Assembly: GCF_030867145.1 (NCBI RefSeq)
Contig: NC_134442.1
Span: forward strand, 4,231,001-4,295,000
DNA: 64,000 nt
Source: Opisthocomus hoazin
Lineage: Eukaryota; Chordata; Aves; Opisthocomiformes; Opisthocomidae
Direction of reading: 5' to 3'
Translations under genes and position numbers: made by a program
The notes under the pieces: generated by a model
What the model was told of the DNA's origin: nothing
The model's database searches: none
What the model saw: only the letters and a program-made list of their open reading frames with translations
Shown: piece by piece, positions 1 through 12,019 of the stretch
Layout: every line of letters starts with the position of its first letter
How positions within the stretch are numbered: the first letter of the stretch is position 1

Positions 1-269
1 GGCAGGGACTGCCTCCTGCCAGGGCCAGCACTCATCCTGCCTGGGGAGCTCACCATGACGCTACAGGGAGAAGCTGTTGGTAGAAGGAATGACCCCAGGC
101 AGGGAAGGGGAGCGTCTTCTGCTGTAGAGGGGGACCTGCATGGGTGAGGGCTGCTCTCCACTCCAAACCACCCCGAGGACATTTGCAGAGGGTGCTTCTG
201 AAGGATATTGAGGCACCATTCACCTTCTAGGAAAGGATTCTGTGCTTTCAGTGTTTCTGCTCTTGGTTG

Positions 270-556
270 GCTGGGTGAGCAGTGGGAGACTGGAGCACTG
301 GGCACAAACTGAAGCGTAGGAAGTTCCAGCTGAACATGAGGAAGAGCTGCTTTACTCTGAGGGTGACAGAGCCCTGAAACAGGCTGCCTAGAGGGGTTGT
401 GGAGTTTACTTGTCCGGAGATATTCAAAACCTGCCTGGATGTGGTCATGTACAACCTGCTCTGGGTGACCCTGCTTTGGCAGGGGGGTTGGACAAGCTGA
501 TCTCCAGAGGTCCCTTGCAGCCCCTACCATTCTGTGACTCCGTGGTTCTGTGCGAT
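270..556 (+). mobile_element. CR1 LINE 3' fragment in OR1 unit
   Basis: The sequence follows the end of CR1 ORF2 (the region reading 'tgggcacaaactgaagc' and 'gaacatgaggaagagctg') and ends in the CR1 3' UTR with degenerate ATTCTGTG-type octamers near 535-556. It is 5' truncated. A copy with the same breakpoints lies in reverse at 58105-58395, so the insertion predates the duplication of units 1 and 6. The frame is broken. Confidence 0.85.
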
Positions 557-1460
557 GCAAATTTATTTCTCTGTTTTGGAGAAGGCACTGAAACCCCAAT
601 TCTTGTTAGCATCTTTCTGAGCTGCTTCTTAGACCCCCCCAAACACAGAGATGTCCCTGGGCAGTGCACCACTGCCAGGAGATGTCTGCAGGTCAGAGCT
701 GAGCACACAGCCGGTGAGTTGGGTTCTGTGAGCATTGACAGGGAGCAGATCCAGGGACACAGAAACAGCTCCCACAAGGGACAGCGCCAGGCAGCAGAGA
801 CACGGGCAGGGAGAGAGAGGGAGCTGCTACCTGAGATGTCATGGAAGTGGGGATTCGAGCACCTCCCTGCCATCCTTTTCAGTGCAGACACATTACCCAA
901 CACAAACCCCTGGTCTCCTCTGCTACCCAACAGAAACTTTGTCTCCAGAGCTGTGGGGTCTAGGTCATGAGACAGTGCCTCCCTAGCTAGACCTTCAGAT
1001 GAAAGATTCCTGGGAAATGGGACACAAAAAAAGATGCTCAAAGCACTTGCCCTACAGTGTCATCATCTGAGTGGCAGCGAAGACAATTGCATAAGAGGAA
1101 GAATTCACAGCAAGTCCGTATGCCTCTGTCCTTGCTTCATTCTTTCTGGAGCATTGCAGTGTTCTTCCCTGTTTCTCCACTTGTCTGTGGTGCTCCTGCT
1201 CTCTGGGGCAGGGCTGGGAATGTGGGTCAGTTTTTGTTCTGACACCGATGCTGGTGGCCCTGACCCAGAGAAATTCTCATGGACAGCAGGTGCCAAGGTT
1301 GCACGTAAATCTCGGATGAACAATACCACTCAATTGGTAGCAACAGACAAGGAACTGACTCATTCCTCTTTCTGCTCGATGAGGGGGGTTACTGTGCATA
1401 ATGGTATTTTTTTCTGCTGAGAGAAATCTCCCCCTAAACTGTCATTGTCTTTTTCTCCTT

Positions 1461-1466
1461 GGACAG
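1461..1466 (+). other. 3' splice acceptor upstream of OR1
   Basis: A pyrimidine-rich run (about 1447-1460) ends in GGACAG, 24 bp before the ATG. The same arrangement precedes OR2, OR3 and OR6, and a similar one precedes OR4. Vertebrate OR genes typically have non-coding 5' exons spliced to one coding exon, so this is the likely acceptor. Use is inferred. Confidence 0.6.
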
Positions 1467-1489
1467 GTCCCCATGCCCAGAGGTGGTAA

Positions 1490-2441
1490 ATGTCCAATGA
1501 AACTTCTGTCACTGAGATACTCCTCCTGGCATTCGCAGACACACCGGAGCTGCAGCTCTTGCACTTCTGCCTCTTCCTGAGCATCTACCTCGCTGCCCTC
1601 TTGGGCAATTGCCTCATCATCACCGCCATAGCCTGCGACCACCGCCTCCACACTCCCATGTACTTCTTCCTCCTCAACCTCTCCCTCAGGGACCTGGGCT
1701 GCATCTCCACCACTGTCCCCAAATCCATGGCCAATTCCCTCTGGGCGACAGAACCATTTCTTACTCAGGATGTTCTACCCAGTTTTTTTTCTTTTTATTT
1801 TTGATATCAGCAGAATTTTTTCTTCTCACCATAATGGCCTATGATCGCTATGCTGCGTCTGCAAACCCCTGCACTACGGGACCCTCCTGGGCAGCAGAGC
1901 TTGTGTCCACATGGCAGCAGCTGCCTGGGGCAGTGGTTTCCTCTATGCTGTGCTGCACACTGCCAATACATTTTCTACATCTTTCTGCCAAGGCAACGTT
2001 GTGGACCAGTTCTTCTGTGAAATCCCTCAGATCCTCAAGCTCTCCTGCTCAGATGCCTGCCTCAGGGGAATTGGTCTTGTCATGTTTAATGCTTTTGTGT
2101 TTTGGTTGTGTTTTGTTTTAATTGTGCTGTCCTATGTGCACATCTTCAGGGCTGTGCTGAGGATCCCCTCTGAGCAGGGACGGCACAAAGCCTTTTCCAC
2201 GTGCCTCCCTCACCTGGCCGTGGTCTCCCTGTTCATCAGCACCGGCACATTTGCCTAAATGAAGCCCTCCTCCATCTCCTCCCCATCCCTGGATGTGGTG
2301 GTGGCTGTTCTGTACTCGGTGATTCCTCCAGCAGTGAACCCCCTCATCTACAGCATGAGGAATCAGCAGCTGAAGGAGTCCATCAAGAAAGTTATTTCAA
2401 GAATTCTTCTCAATTGCCATAATTTTTCCGCCACTCTGTAG
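1490..2441 (+). pseudogene. OR1: olfactory receptor pseudogene (family 14-like)
   Basis: This is a seven-transmembrane odorant receptor relic. The start (MSNETSVTE), [27 protein letters not shown] and PLIYSMRN motifs are all readable but spread over three frames. Compared with its inverted paralogue OR6 there is a 1-nt deletion near 1745-1755 (after the NSLW block), another near 1856 (in the VAIC codons after DRY), and an in-frame TAA at 2256-2258 where OR6 has a tyrosine codon in AYLKPP. The first lesion truncates any product before TM3, so no functional receptor is expected. ATG and splice acceptor are intact, so decay seems recent. Downstream sequence still matches the OR6 unit. Family-14 (gamma-c) placement is from overall recognition. 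Confidence 0.9.
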
Positions 2442-4400
2442 GAATGACTCCCATGGTGCCCCCCTGCAGGCCTGACCTTCGTTTGCTGTTTGGTCTTTTT
2501 TTTAATCGTTATCTCTATTGTTAATAATTTTTATTATTTTCCTGCATAAATGTCTGAATCCCTCTTAATTCTGTTGAGGAATGAACGTGTTCTAACCTGG
2601 ATGTAATATAATGTTGTGTGTTTAATTGAGACAGAGCTGACGCTCTCATAACTTTTCCGAAATAAAATTAGACCACTCCAGTGCAGTGACTGAAATTTGG
2701 GCTCTTCTTCCAAGGCTGATGCCAATAACAGGCCCAAGAAATGTCACCCCAAAGGGCCTCTTTCTCCTTGGAATTGGAAGAGTAAAGCTTGTGGTCCCAT
2801 TGGAAGCTGTTAGAGACCAAGGGTTGGAGTCTGAACTCACCCATTGGTGCGTGGTGACCGTGGAGATGGGGAATGGTGAGTGAGGTGTACCCAGGGCTTT
2901 CTTTGATACGACTGTGAAGAACAAATTTTCCAGGGAGGTAGTCTGGAGCTTCCTGCGAGCCTTGCGATTTTACGGGGACAGCATTTGCCTGGACTAAGTC
3001 CTGGCTGAAGCCCCGCTAAGTGAGCCATCACCCAAGGTGGAGTCACTCAAACAGAAAGTGCAAAATACCAATATCTGCAAGCAAAAAAAGATGGACATGC
3101 TTGACCATACACAGACCAACTCCAACAGGGAACAGCACCTTTGCAGCCACCACTCCAACAACAGAGCACACACAACCATGGAGCACACAATGGTCCCCAT
3201 CCTGCTCCCTTCTCAGTCTGATCTGGTGTGAAGGTCATGAGTGGTCTCTTCATCCTCTGCAACGTTTACCTATGGGCACACACCCCCACGATCCCTCCAA
3301 TGTGGGTCTGAGTTTTGGGTCTGCCCCAGTATCCTACCCATTCTTGGAGCCACTACCCTTTTGGCAGCTTCAGCCATGGGTGTCTCCACTTCCTGGTGTC
3401 CTCCTCTTCCAGCCAGCCCCACTTGGATTTGGCCAGAAAAGCATGTATGTACATTCGTGTGCACACACACTAATGAGCATGGTCACACAGCCAATAGGTA
3501 GAAGCAGAGTTAAATTAGAAGGCAGGACACACACAAGGTTTGGACAGCTCAGCCCTGAGCAGCCCCTTCCACACTGCAGCTGGCCCCTTGCATCCCTCCC
3601 CTCTCCCCATCCATAGGCTCCTTCCTCCCACTCCACCTGGATCTCTCCCTTTCTCTTCTGCAGTCCCCTCCCCAGTTAATAACTCTCACCAATTATGTTT
3701 TCCCCAGTGGTCTCTGGTTTGGTCTACAGGTACCATCATTTGATAGTTGGGGTGCCATTGCCTAGGTCATCTGGGCCTTAAATGGCATTACTGTTCTGTT
3801 CCCCTGGCACCCCTGACCTTGTAAGACTTGGTGACCCAGAAGTTCCCCAATGCTCCCCTCCAGTTATCCGTGCAGTTTGGTCTGTTCTCAGGTCTCTGCT
3901 GATCAACACTCATGAGACCCAGCTGGGACAGCTGCCTGTACTTCTAATCCCTTCTTACATGGATCTCTCTCACATCCTGCAATTTCTCATGCCATGTTCC
4001 ATAGTTGCCTATGTCATCTCATATACAGTTGGCTTCACCCCAGGGCAGGGCTTCACCAGGGGCCCAGTCATTGCTCTGCAACCTTCCCATCTGGTGTCCT
4101 TGATGACCTCATAATGTTTGTCTGTTCCTGGCCGACACAATTGCTGTCATGAAGTGACATAACATGCAACATGCATGCTATCATGAGGTGACCTAACATG
4201 CAACGTTTTGGTTTTGCTTAACTCTACCCCACTCCACTGACTGAGCTGCCATCTGTGTCATGTTGGGCTTTGCAATGCACTTCATGATGTCACAGGATCT
4301 GCCTGCCTACTGCAAGTCACTCAGATTACTGCAACAGAACTGGCCTCACTATCCACCTCCCAGCCAGGTCATCTTCACCTTCCTCTGCATATTGAAGCTT
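2442..4400 (+). other. Downstream part of OR duplication unit 1
   Basis: This non-coding stretch matches the reverse complement of the OR6 downstream region (54462-56216) up to about 4225, and more distantly the OR4 downstream region (31711-32540). Identity by eye varies from about 93% (near 3060-3200) to about 99% (near 2690-2830). Bases 3620-4390 also resemble the orphan copy at 7090-7790. Many open frames of 60-200 codons occur on both strands, but none shows a recognisable domain. Confidence 0.7.
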
Positions 4401-4619
4401 TAACCTTAATGCATCATTCGTGGTGTTATCCTCCTTGCTTTATTTAAATATACTGATCTCTGCAGGATTTTGTGTATTGCCTTTCTATTAATACTGTACA
4501 TCCCAATATGACGGAAAAGTAGAGAACATTTTATAAAAAGAAAGCAACAAAGAATCGGAATGAAAGTTTTATAGTGAAAGAAATATCTAATTGCAAATCT
4601 GATTCTTCAGACACGTCTC

Positions 4620-6180
4620 AGCAATCCAGTTGCTGTTTTGAGTTTCAGGAGATTGAAAGCTTGGACATCTTTCAGTATGCTGTGTAATTCTGCCTTTAGC
4701 TAAGTCTTTAATTGTGTTGATTTTATAATTGCCTTTCTGTCTAAAACACTTCGTGCCTTGTTATGCCTTGTGGAAGCAGAACATCGTGGGTGGCAGCTTG
4801 TTCTTGGCACAGAGGAGTGTGTTTTATGTAAATGGTGAACCTTGTAACTTTTACTTTGTTTATTCAAAAAGCAGAAGAATCCCTCTGTGCCTGTGTGCAG
4901 GCAGTTCTCTAAGGAAAGCAGGTGGGAGCTGGTACAAAGGAGCTGGAACAGGCAGCTGCAGAGCTCAGAGGAGAAGGCTGATGTGAGGAAAAGGGGTGTG
5001 AGTCCCAGGTGGCCCCAAGGAGAGCAATGGTAGGGTTGGGGAGGTGTGGAGCAAGGTTGTCCATACTGTGTCAGACCTCAAGGGACAGCTTTTGCAACCG
5101 GGAAAGACCTCCTGAGGAGAGACTCTGCATCAACATCAGTCAGAGAATGCTGCTGTCACCTCTTCTCAAAACTAAAAAAGGATAAACTACAGCCCTTTAA
5201 AATAAAAAGTCATTTTTTGTTAGGAGCTTTTTGAAATCTTTCTCCATAACTACATTAGGAAACCTCTCTAGTAAACTGTACCAGACTAGAAGAAAATTAC
5301 CAGAAGAGGCACAGTTTTTTAGGGCTTTCTTCACTGTAAGAAGCCGCGTGGTGTGTTTGAGCTGAGTCCTTGAAGCTCAGGTACCGAGAGGTGATTCCAC
5401 AAACCATTTCTGATGTGAAAATGAGGAGAAAAACATCCTGAGTACCTTGAAGCACTGCTGAGTCCCACTGAGGGCCATTACCAGCAAAGCCTCCCCAGGG
5501 ACTCGTTAGAGAACAGAACTGGAGGCCATGCTGGCAGGCAGCAAAGGGAAGGTTGCAGGCAGCTCAGATGCTGAGAACACCCTGGGTGTGTCTGGTGAAG
5601 CAGAAAGGCCAAGGGCTGAGCCCCAGCCCCTGGCAAGGCAGATCCTGTCCCTCAGGCCTTGCTCAGGGCTCTTGCTGGGGCAGTGGGAGGTGGGGTGGGT
5701 GATGCTGAGGGAAGGCCAACGGGGTGACAGTTCCCAGCCTTCCTGGGGCTGTGCAAGGAGTCAATGAGCCCCCCCAGTGCCTTAGGACAACAGGTCTCCT
5801 CAGAGGCTTTGGTGGCAGAGATGCCTGCCATAGCCAAGGGGACAAAGCCTTGGGTTCTCTTGGCAACAGCCAGCCTTGCCAGAGCCCTTTGCCGTCTCCA
5901 CCACAGCTTGTCCTACGCTGTCCCACAGCTGCTTGTGTGTCCCTGCAGGCTGCAGACACCCATCTCGCTTCCTCACCTTGCTCTCACCCTGCCATTTCCA
6001 TCCAGTCACTGGTGCCTCTCCACCCTCATACTGTGTTTTTTGAAACACAAAGAGATGGACTGATCTCATCCTCCTTCTGGATGACTTCTTGTACTTTAGC
6101 ACTATCCACTGAATGATATTTTTTCCTCCTCAAGTCTAGTGTCTACCTGCCAAGCTGCACTGTGTGTCAGTGTTTCTCAC
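4620..6180 (+). repeat. R1 repeat, copy A
   Basis: This is an unclassified dispersed repeat. The core near 4880-5010 (a G/A-rich stretch including 'gaaagcaggtgggagctgg') recurs near 21480, 60240 and 63290, and in reverse near 50000. Homology continues past 5528 ('atgctggcaggcagcaaag') to about 6170. I see no conserved protein frame, LTR ends or LINE tail. It may be a non-coding part of a mobile element or a segmental duplicate. The classification is open; the recurrence is directly visible. Confidence 0.7.
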
Positions 6181-6314
6181 TTATATTTCCTACCTCTAAA
6201 GAAAGTTCATGGATTTGCTGCCCAAGGTAGAAAATACCCCAGACACCATCTCAGAAACACCAAAGGAGGGCATGGCCAAAGAAAAGCATGGCCAAAGGAA
6301 AAATAACCAACAGG

Positions 6315-7063
6315 TGTGGTAGGTAAACCCCAGCCAGCAACTAAGCCCCCAGCCAGTCCTTGCTCACACTTGGCAACAGCAGAATGGGGGGTACAATCAG
6401 AAGGGCAAAAGTGAAAAAATCCTTTGGTTGAGATAAATATGGTTTAATAAGTGAAGCAAAGCTACACATGAAAGTAAAGCAAATGAGGCAGGAGTATGAT
6501 ACTTCCCACTGACAGGCAGATGTTCAACCACTTCCAGGAACGTAGGACTCCATCACACAGACCAATTACTTGGGAAGACAAACACCACAACTCTGAACAT
6601 TCCCCCCTTTCTCCTTCCTCTCCCAGCTTTCATTGCTGAGCACAATGGCCTATGGTATGGCACAATGACCTTTGGTCGATTGGGGTCAGCTGCCCCATCT
6701 GTGTCCCCTCCTCACTTCTTGTGCACTCCAGCCTACTCACTGGCAGGGTAGGGTGAAAAGCAGAAAAGGCCTTGGCGCTGTGCAAGCACTGTTCAGCAAC
6801 GACTCAAACACTGGTGTGTTATCAACACTGTTTTCATCAGATATCTAAAACATAGCACCACACAAGTTGCTATGAATTGGTGGAGTCACCATCGCTGGAG
6901 GTGTTCAAAAAATGTGTAGATACTGTACTTCAGGACATTATTTAGCAGGCATGGTGGTATTGGGTTGACGGTTGGACTTGATGGTCTTAGAGGTCTTTTC
7001 AAATATTAATCATTCTATGATTCTGTGAAGATAATTAATTCCACCCCAATGGACACCGGTACA
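6315..7063 (-). mobile_element. Avian ERV LTR, split by a CR1 insertion
   Basis: Read on the plus strand, the segment begins TGTGGTAGGTAAACC and ends CCGGTACA, as expected for a reverse-oriented LTR with TG...CA ends. Its body matches the LTR at 17745-18330 (for example 'ttaataagtgaagcaaa' versus 'ttaataggtgaagcaaa'). A CR1 tail at 6873-7026 interrupts it, and LTR sequence resumes at about 7027. No attached internal viral sequence was found, so it is probably a solo LTR. Confidence 0.65.
6873..7026 (+). mobile_element. CR1 LINE 3' tail nested in an LTR
   Basis: This short 5'-truncated CR1 3' end runs from 'ggtggagtcaccatcgctgg' to the octamer end 'attctatgattctgtga'. LTR sequence lies on both sides, so the CR1 inserted into the LTR. 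It has no coding capacity. Confidence 0.85.
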
Positions 7064-7089
7064 AAAGGCAGGCTCCATATCCCTTCCAT

Positions 7090-7790
7090 GCTCTGTCCCA
7101 GTCTCCTCCCCAGCTCCTAACCCTCGGCCACTACATTTTCCCCAGTGGTCTCAGGATTTCTCCATTTGGACACGAATTTATAGTTTTGATGCCATTGCCT
7201 AGGTCTTCTGGAATTCAATGGCATCACTGATGGCTTCCCCAGGCACTGATGGCCTTGCAAAACTTGGCTGCCCAGAAGGTCCCCAGTGCTCCCCTCTGTG
7301 CAGTTTGTCCCCTTCTCACGTCTGTAGGCACCTGTGAGACCCAGCCGGGACACATGGAGCTGCCCATACTGTTGGGCCCTTCTCTATGCTGTTCTCTGTC
7401 AGATCCTGTAATTTCTTGTGCCATGTCCATAGGTTCCCATGACATGTACAGGTGGTTTCAGCCCAGGGGCCCAGTCATCTCTCTGCAGCCTTCTCATCTG
7501 ATGTCCTTCATGACCTTCATGACCTCATAACTCCTCTCTGCTCCTGACCAATCACATTGCTATCATGAGGTGAAATCACATGCAATAGTCCAACCATGTT
7601 GCCTTTGTTGAGCACGACTCTTCTCCACTGCCTGGGCTGTCATCTCTGTTGCACAGAACTTTGTGATGCACTTGATGATATCACGGTATCTGCCTGCCTA
7701 CCGCAAGTCACTCAGGTTACTGCAACAGAAATGACCTCACAATCCACCTCCCAGCCAAGTCATCTTCACCTTCTTCTGCATCTCCCCTCG
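7090..7790 (+). repeat. Orphan copy of OR-unit downstream sequence
   Basis: This segment aligns by eye with 3660-4390 downstream of OR1 and with the reverse of 54470-55000 downstream of OR6. Shared blocks include 'ttttccccagtggtctc' and 'tcaccttcttctgcat' with minor changes. No receptor coding sequence lies next to it, so it is a partial duplication or what remains of an older unit. I see no gene in it. Confidence 0.6.
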
Positions 7791-8469
7791 CCCAATCTCT
7801 CAGCACTACTAGGTCACATTTCTGACACTCCAGGTGACATCACTGTGCCTGCCTCAGCACCTGGCCAGTTGGGTTCCCCACGGGGACTGCAGAGCCCTGG
7901 TGGGACAGCTCGAGTGGTGCGAGGGCAACCAGGGGTGACAAGGGCTCCTCAGGAAGGCAGGCAGGAGGGTGAGGGGGTGGAGGGGAGCTGTGAGCAATGT
8001 TTTATTGGATTACTGGGTACCAAAACCAGATCAGGTTGGATCGCCCCTGCAATTGTCCTGTTCATTGCGAGATTCAGCCTAGACTTCTTCACCTGGCTTC
8101 TTCTGTAATATTATTACTGTACAGCTATGACAGCATAAAGCTACACTACCATACCCTTATGTCATACTGCAACAGAAGTCATATGTGAGTTGCAAGGAAA
8201 AAAAATCACAAAATGCAATTCTTCTAGGAAAAATGCCACTCCAGTTTCCAGCAGCCAGCTCTCCAGACCAGGTAGGCAGTTTTATCATGCTTCCAGTCCA
8301 CTTGAAGGGACTTCTAAGTCATTTTTACAGGAGGAAGAAAATTGTAGAAACTTCTCTGACCAGGATTAGAGGGGTCCTGCCTCCAGCCAGGTGGAGGAAA
8401 GTGGCAACCACGTTTATTGGACGGTGTGGATTCAGTGGCCTGGCACGTCCGATCCTCAAGAGTAGAAAG
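7791..8469. other. No gene recognised; possible ERV-L leader to the pol fragment
   Basis: I recognise nothing in 7791-8170. From about 8180 to 8469 the sequence runs directly into the ERV-L protease and probably belongs to the same element (end of gag or start of pro), but I cannot identify a motif there. Confidence 0.3.
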
Positions 8470-9504
8470 CTCTGGTGGACACTGGGGCACAGTGTACTTT
8501 AATGCCATCAGATTTCAAAAGGTCAGAGTCCATTTGCATTTCTGGAGTGACAGGGGAGTCCCAAGAGCTGAGTGTATTGGAGACTGAAGTGAGCCTCACT
8601 GGGCAGGAGTGGCAGAAGCACCCCATTGTAACTGGCCCTGAGGCTCCGTCCATCCTTGGTATAGACTGTCTTAGGAGAGGGTATTTCAAGGACCCAAAGG
8701 GGCGTCGGTGGGCTTTTGGCATAGCTGCTTTGGAGACAGAAGAAATTAAACAGCAGTCCATTTTGTCTGGTCTCTCGGAGGATCCTTCCGTTGTGGGGTT
8801 GCTGAGGGTTGAAGAACAATAGGTGCCAATCGCAACCACAAAAGTGCACCGGCAAAAATACCACACCAACCAAGACTCCCTGAAACCCATTCATCAGTTG
8901 CTCTATAAACTGGAGAGTCAAGGAGTAATCAGCAAAACTCGCTCACCCTTTAATAATCCCGTAAGGCCAGTGAGAAAATCTACTGGAGAGTGGAGGCTGA
9001 CAATAGACTACCATGGCCCGAATGAAGTCACACCACCGCTGAGTGCTGCCGTGCCAGACATGCTACAACTTCAGTATCAGCTGGAGTCAAAGGCAGCCAA
9101 GTGGTACGCTACAATTGACATCGCTAATGCATTCTTCTCCATCCCTTTGGCATCAGAGTGCAGGCCACAGTTTGCTTTCTCTTGGAGGGGTGTTCAGGAC
9201 ACCTGGAATCAACTGCCCCAGGGGTGGAAACAGTCCCATCATTTGACATTGACTAATCTAGACTGTGTTGGGAAGGGGTGAAGCTCCAGAACATCCACAG
9301 TACATCGATGACATCATCATATGGGGCAATACAGCAGAAGAATTTTTTGAGAAAGGAGAGAAAATAATACATATCCTTCTGAAAGCCAGTTGTGCCATAA
9401 ATGGAAGCAAAATCAAAGGACCTGCTCAAGACATACTATTTTGGGGATTAAAGTTGCAAGAGGGGCATCTTCAGATAATAAAGGACGTGATCAACAAGAG
9501 CTAG
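8470..9504 (+). mobile_element. pol: ERV-L pol fragment: protease and reverse transcriptase, broken
   Basis: This is a relic of an avian class III (ERV-L-like) retrovirus. The protease fragment (8472-8822) has the aspartic active site DTGAQC. An in-frame TAG at 8820-8822 separates it from the RT. RT fingers and palm follow (8823-9250) with DYHGPNE and TIDIANAFFSIPL, which carries the first catalytic aspartate. Near 9240-9265 there is a frame change and apparent loss of sequence, then the YIDD catalytic box at 9301-9312 and about 60 more codons to a stop at 9502-9504. Gag, RNase H, integrase and LTRs are not adjacent. No working polymerase is possible. Confidence 0.85.
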
Positions 9505-10944
9505 GCCACAAACCCCAGATGAGCAGAGGGAGAAAGCTTTAGAGAGCCCTAACCTCTCCGGAGACACACTACAATAGGAAAAGGCACCCAGTCTCCATAG
9601 GGTTTGCATATATTTCCCATTGGGGTGGCTAGAGTTTGCATGCAGCTCTGGATCCTTGTCATCACTGCTCCCTCCCAAAATCAGTCCTTGAATTTCACAC
9701 CTTTGGTCTCGAGATCTGTGTGCTGTGATTGAGAGGAACTGGGGCAGAGCACGGTGGAACAGTCATACTATCTTGGAGGGTTCAGTCCCTCTTCTTGAGT
9801 GTCCCTATCACTTTGGCAGTGAAGGAGGCTCTTCCTCCACCTTGCAACAGTCTCAGCCCCACTTGAAGAGAAACTCTGAGTGAGTTTATGTCCACTCCAA
9901 AATGGGGCGGAGGGATTGGGAGGCAGGGCAGGGAGAGGCTAGTCTTGTGGAAGGATGGGTGATGTGACATTTTCCACATAGGATATTTCCATAAATGGGG
10001 GAATGGCTGAAGAAGTCTTGATTGAATTCTGCCTTGAATACAGATGATCTCTTCTGCCACTGTCTATGCAGGAGAGGATACAAGGTTAGCGGCTCAGCTG
10101 CACTGGAGTCAGCTGATGTGGCTGAGCCCAGGCATGACAAGACCACTGACCAGCCCTCACTATGAAATCCCTCCCATGACCAAGTCCAGGCCCTGCAGTC
10201 CTTCAGGGATGTCCCTGACTTGCTCTGGGTGTCCCACAGGCCACAGCTCCTCACAGGTTCAGCCGCTGGCTGCTCTGACTTTCCAGAGCACATCTCCATC
10301 TACTGGTGTCCACAGCAACTTCTCCACACCCTTTTTGGAAACATCTCTTCCATAGACCCACAGAGCCAATGCAGTGGTCTCCATCCAATTTCCCTTTCAA
10401 CCTTCCCTTGACTAGGATGCCTGCAGCATGCAATCTGCATATGGCTTGTAATGATGAGATTAAGACACTCAGACCAGGTCTTGGTGATTTTGCTCATGAA
10501 GATTCCTTTTGATTTTAAAGGAAAAGACAATCAGCAACCAAGTTGTTGCTGGGGTTTAAAATGGGAAAAAATAGGGAAAGGATATAAAAGGGTCTGGTTG
10601 AATTTTTGACAGGTTTCTCTTGAGTACGCTTCCCTGGACTGACTTCTCTCTTCATAGTGGGCATGTGTGAATGGTAGTGAACTTCAAGCTGGTGAGCAGG
10701 GCACAGGGTGTGTGTAGCAGCAACTGCAGCAGGGCTGCAACCATCAGCACCTGGGTGCTAGCAGTGGGAATACCACGGGACTCTGGGTCCAGGTACTTGA
10801 CCGAATGAATATCTGCAGAGGAGCTGGGTCTACCCTTGAGAGGTTTCCCAGCTGGATGAGGCTCTGTAGTTTTCCTCCTGCCTGCCAGGAGCACATCCAC
10901 ACTGTGAGACCTGAGGAGCTCGTGGAAAAACAGTGCAGGGCAAG
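9505..10944. other. No gene recognised
   Basis: No protein motif, RNA gene or mobile-element terminus was recognised on either strand. A TATAAAA-like string occurs near 10583-10590, but no LTR ends or adjacent gene give it meaning. Open frames up to 137 codons look like chance. Confidence 0.4.
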
Positions 10945-12019
10945 TTGGCAAAAGGTGGATTGAGAACTGGCTGAATGGCAGAACTCAGAGGTTTGTCATC
11001 AGCGACGCTGAGTCTAGTTGGAGGCCGGTAACTAGTGGTGTCCCTCAGGGGTCAGTACTGGGCCCAGTTTTATTTAACTTCTTTATCAATGACCTGGATG
11101 AAGAGTTAGAATGTGACCTCAGCAAGCTTGCTGATGACACCAAACTGGGAGGTGTTGTAGATACACCAAAAGGCTGTGCTGCCATTCAGCGTGACCTGGA
11201 TAGGCTGGAAAGCTGGGCAGAGAGGAACCTGATGAGGTTCAACAAAGCCAAATGCAGGGTCCTGCACCTGGGGAGGAACAACCCCATGCACCAGTACAGG
11301 CTTTGGGTGGACCTGCTGGAGTGCAGCTGTGCGGAGAGGGACCTGGGCGTCCTGGTGGACGACAGGTTAACCATGAGCCAGCAGTGTGCCCTGGCTGCCA
11401 AGAAAGCCAATGGGATCCTGGGGTGCATCAAGAAGAGTGTGGCCAGCAGGACGAGGGAGGTTCTCCTTCCCCTCTACACTGCCCTAGGGAGGCCTCATCT
11501 GTAGTACTCTGTCCAGTTCTGGGCTCCCCACTTCAAGAAAGATGAGGAGCTACTGGAGAGAGTCCAGCGGAGGGCTACGAGGATGATGAGGGGACTGGAA
11601 CATCTCCCCTACGAGGAGAGGCTGAGGGAGCTGGGCTTGTTCAGCCTGAAGAAGAGAAGGCTGCGAGGGGACCTAATAAATGCTTACAAATATCTGAAGG
11701 GTGGGTGTCAGGAGGATGGGGCCAAACTCATTTCAGTGGTGCCCTGTGACAGGACAAGGGAAATGGGCACAAACTGAAGCAGAGGAAGTTCCGTCCGAAC
11801 ATGAGGAAGAACTTCTTCCCTCTGAGGGTGACGGAGCACTGGAACAGGCTGCCCAGGGATGTTGTGGAGTCTCCGTCTCTGGAGATATTCAAGATCTGCC
11901 TGGACAAGGTCCTTTGCAGCTTGCTGTAGGTGACCCTGGTTCGGCAGGGGGGTTGGACTAGATGACCCACAGAGGTCCCTTCCAACCCCTACTATTCTGT
12001 GATTCTGTGATTCTGTGAA
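10945..12019 (+). mobile_element. CR1 LINE, 5'-truncated, ORF2 C-terminal half and 3' UTR
   Basis: This is a non-LTR retrotransposon fragment. It covers the late reverse transcriptase region, including '[19 protein letters not shown]' readable near 11048-11105 and the LADDTKLGG box near 11127-11155 (the RT A(D/N)D catalytic region is outside or altered). The post-RT segment runs from 11232, with [21 protein letters not shown] near 11353. The frame is broken by a TAG at 11502-11504 and a later frame change near 11755. The 3' end carries the octamers ATTCTGTGATTCTGTGATTCTGTGA at 11993-12017. It abuts the start of the OR2 unit exactly. Confidence 0.9.

Larger units (their letters stand above)
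1..1466 (+). other. Upstream part of OR duplication unit 1 (left arm of inverted duplication)
   Basis: This non-coding stretch precedes OR1 and matches the reverse complement of about 57200-58664 upstream of OR6 almost throughout, including a CR1 tail at the same site. The first 200 bases correspond to blocks upstream of the other receptors (about 12640-12800, 45590-45780, 28020-28200, 35480-35640). Bases 600-850 form a second shared block, also seen near 13700-13930, 27480-27760 and 57830-58060. The unit continues beyond the window start. Open frames here show no protein family and are probably chance. Confidence 0.7.

Noticed and set aside
410-1041. Overlapping frames of 186-198 codons on both strands upstream of OR1, mirrored upstream of OR6
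   Set aside because: They overlap a CR1 tail and duplicated non-coding sequence. No domain, signal or conserved frame is visible beyond what the duplication explains.
10583-10590. TATA-like box as a promoter
   Set aside because: No gene, LTR ends or paired signals were found around it.
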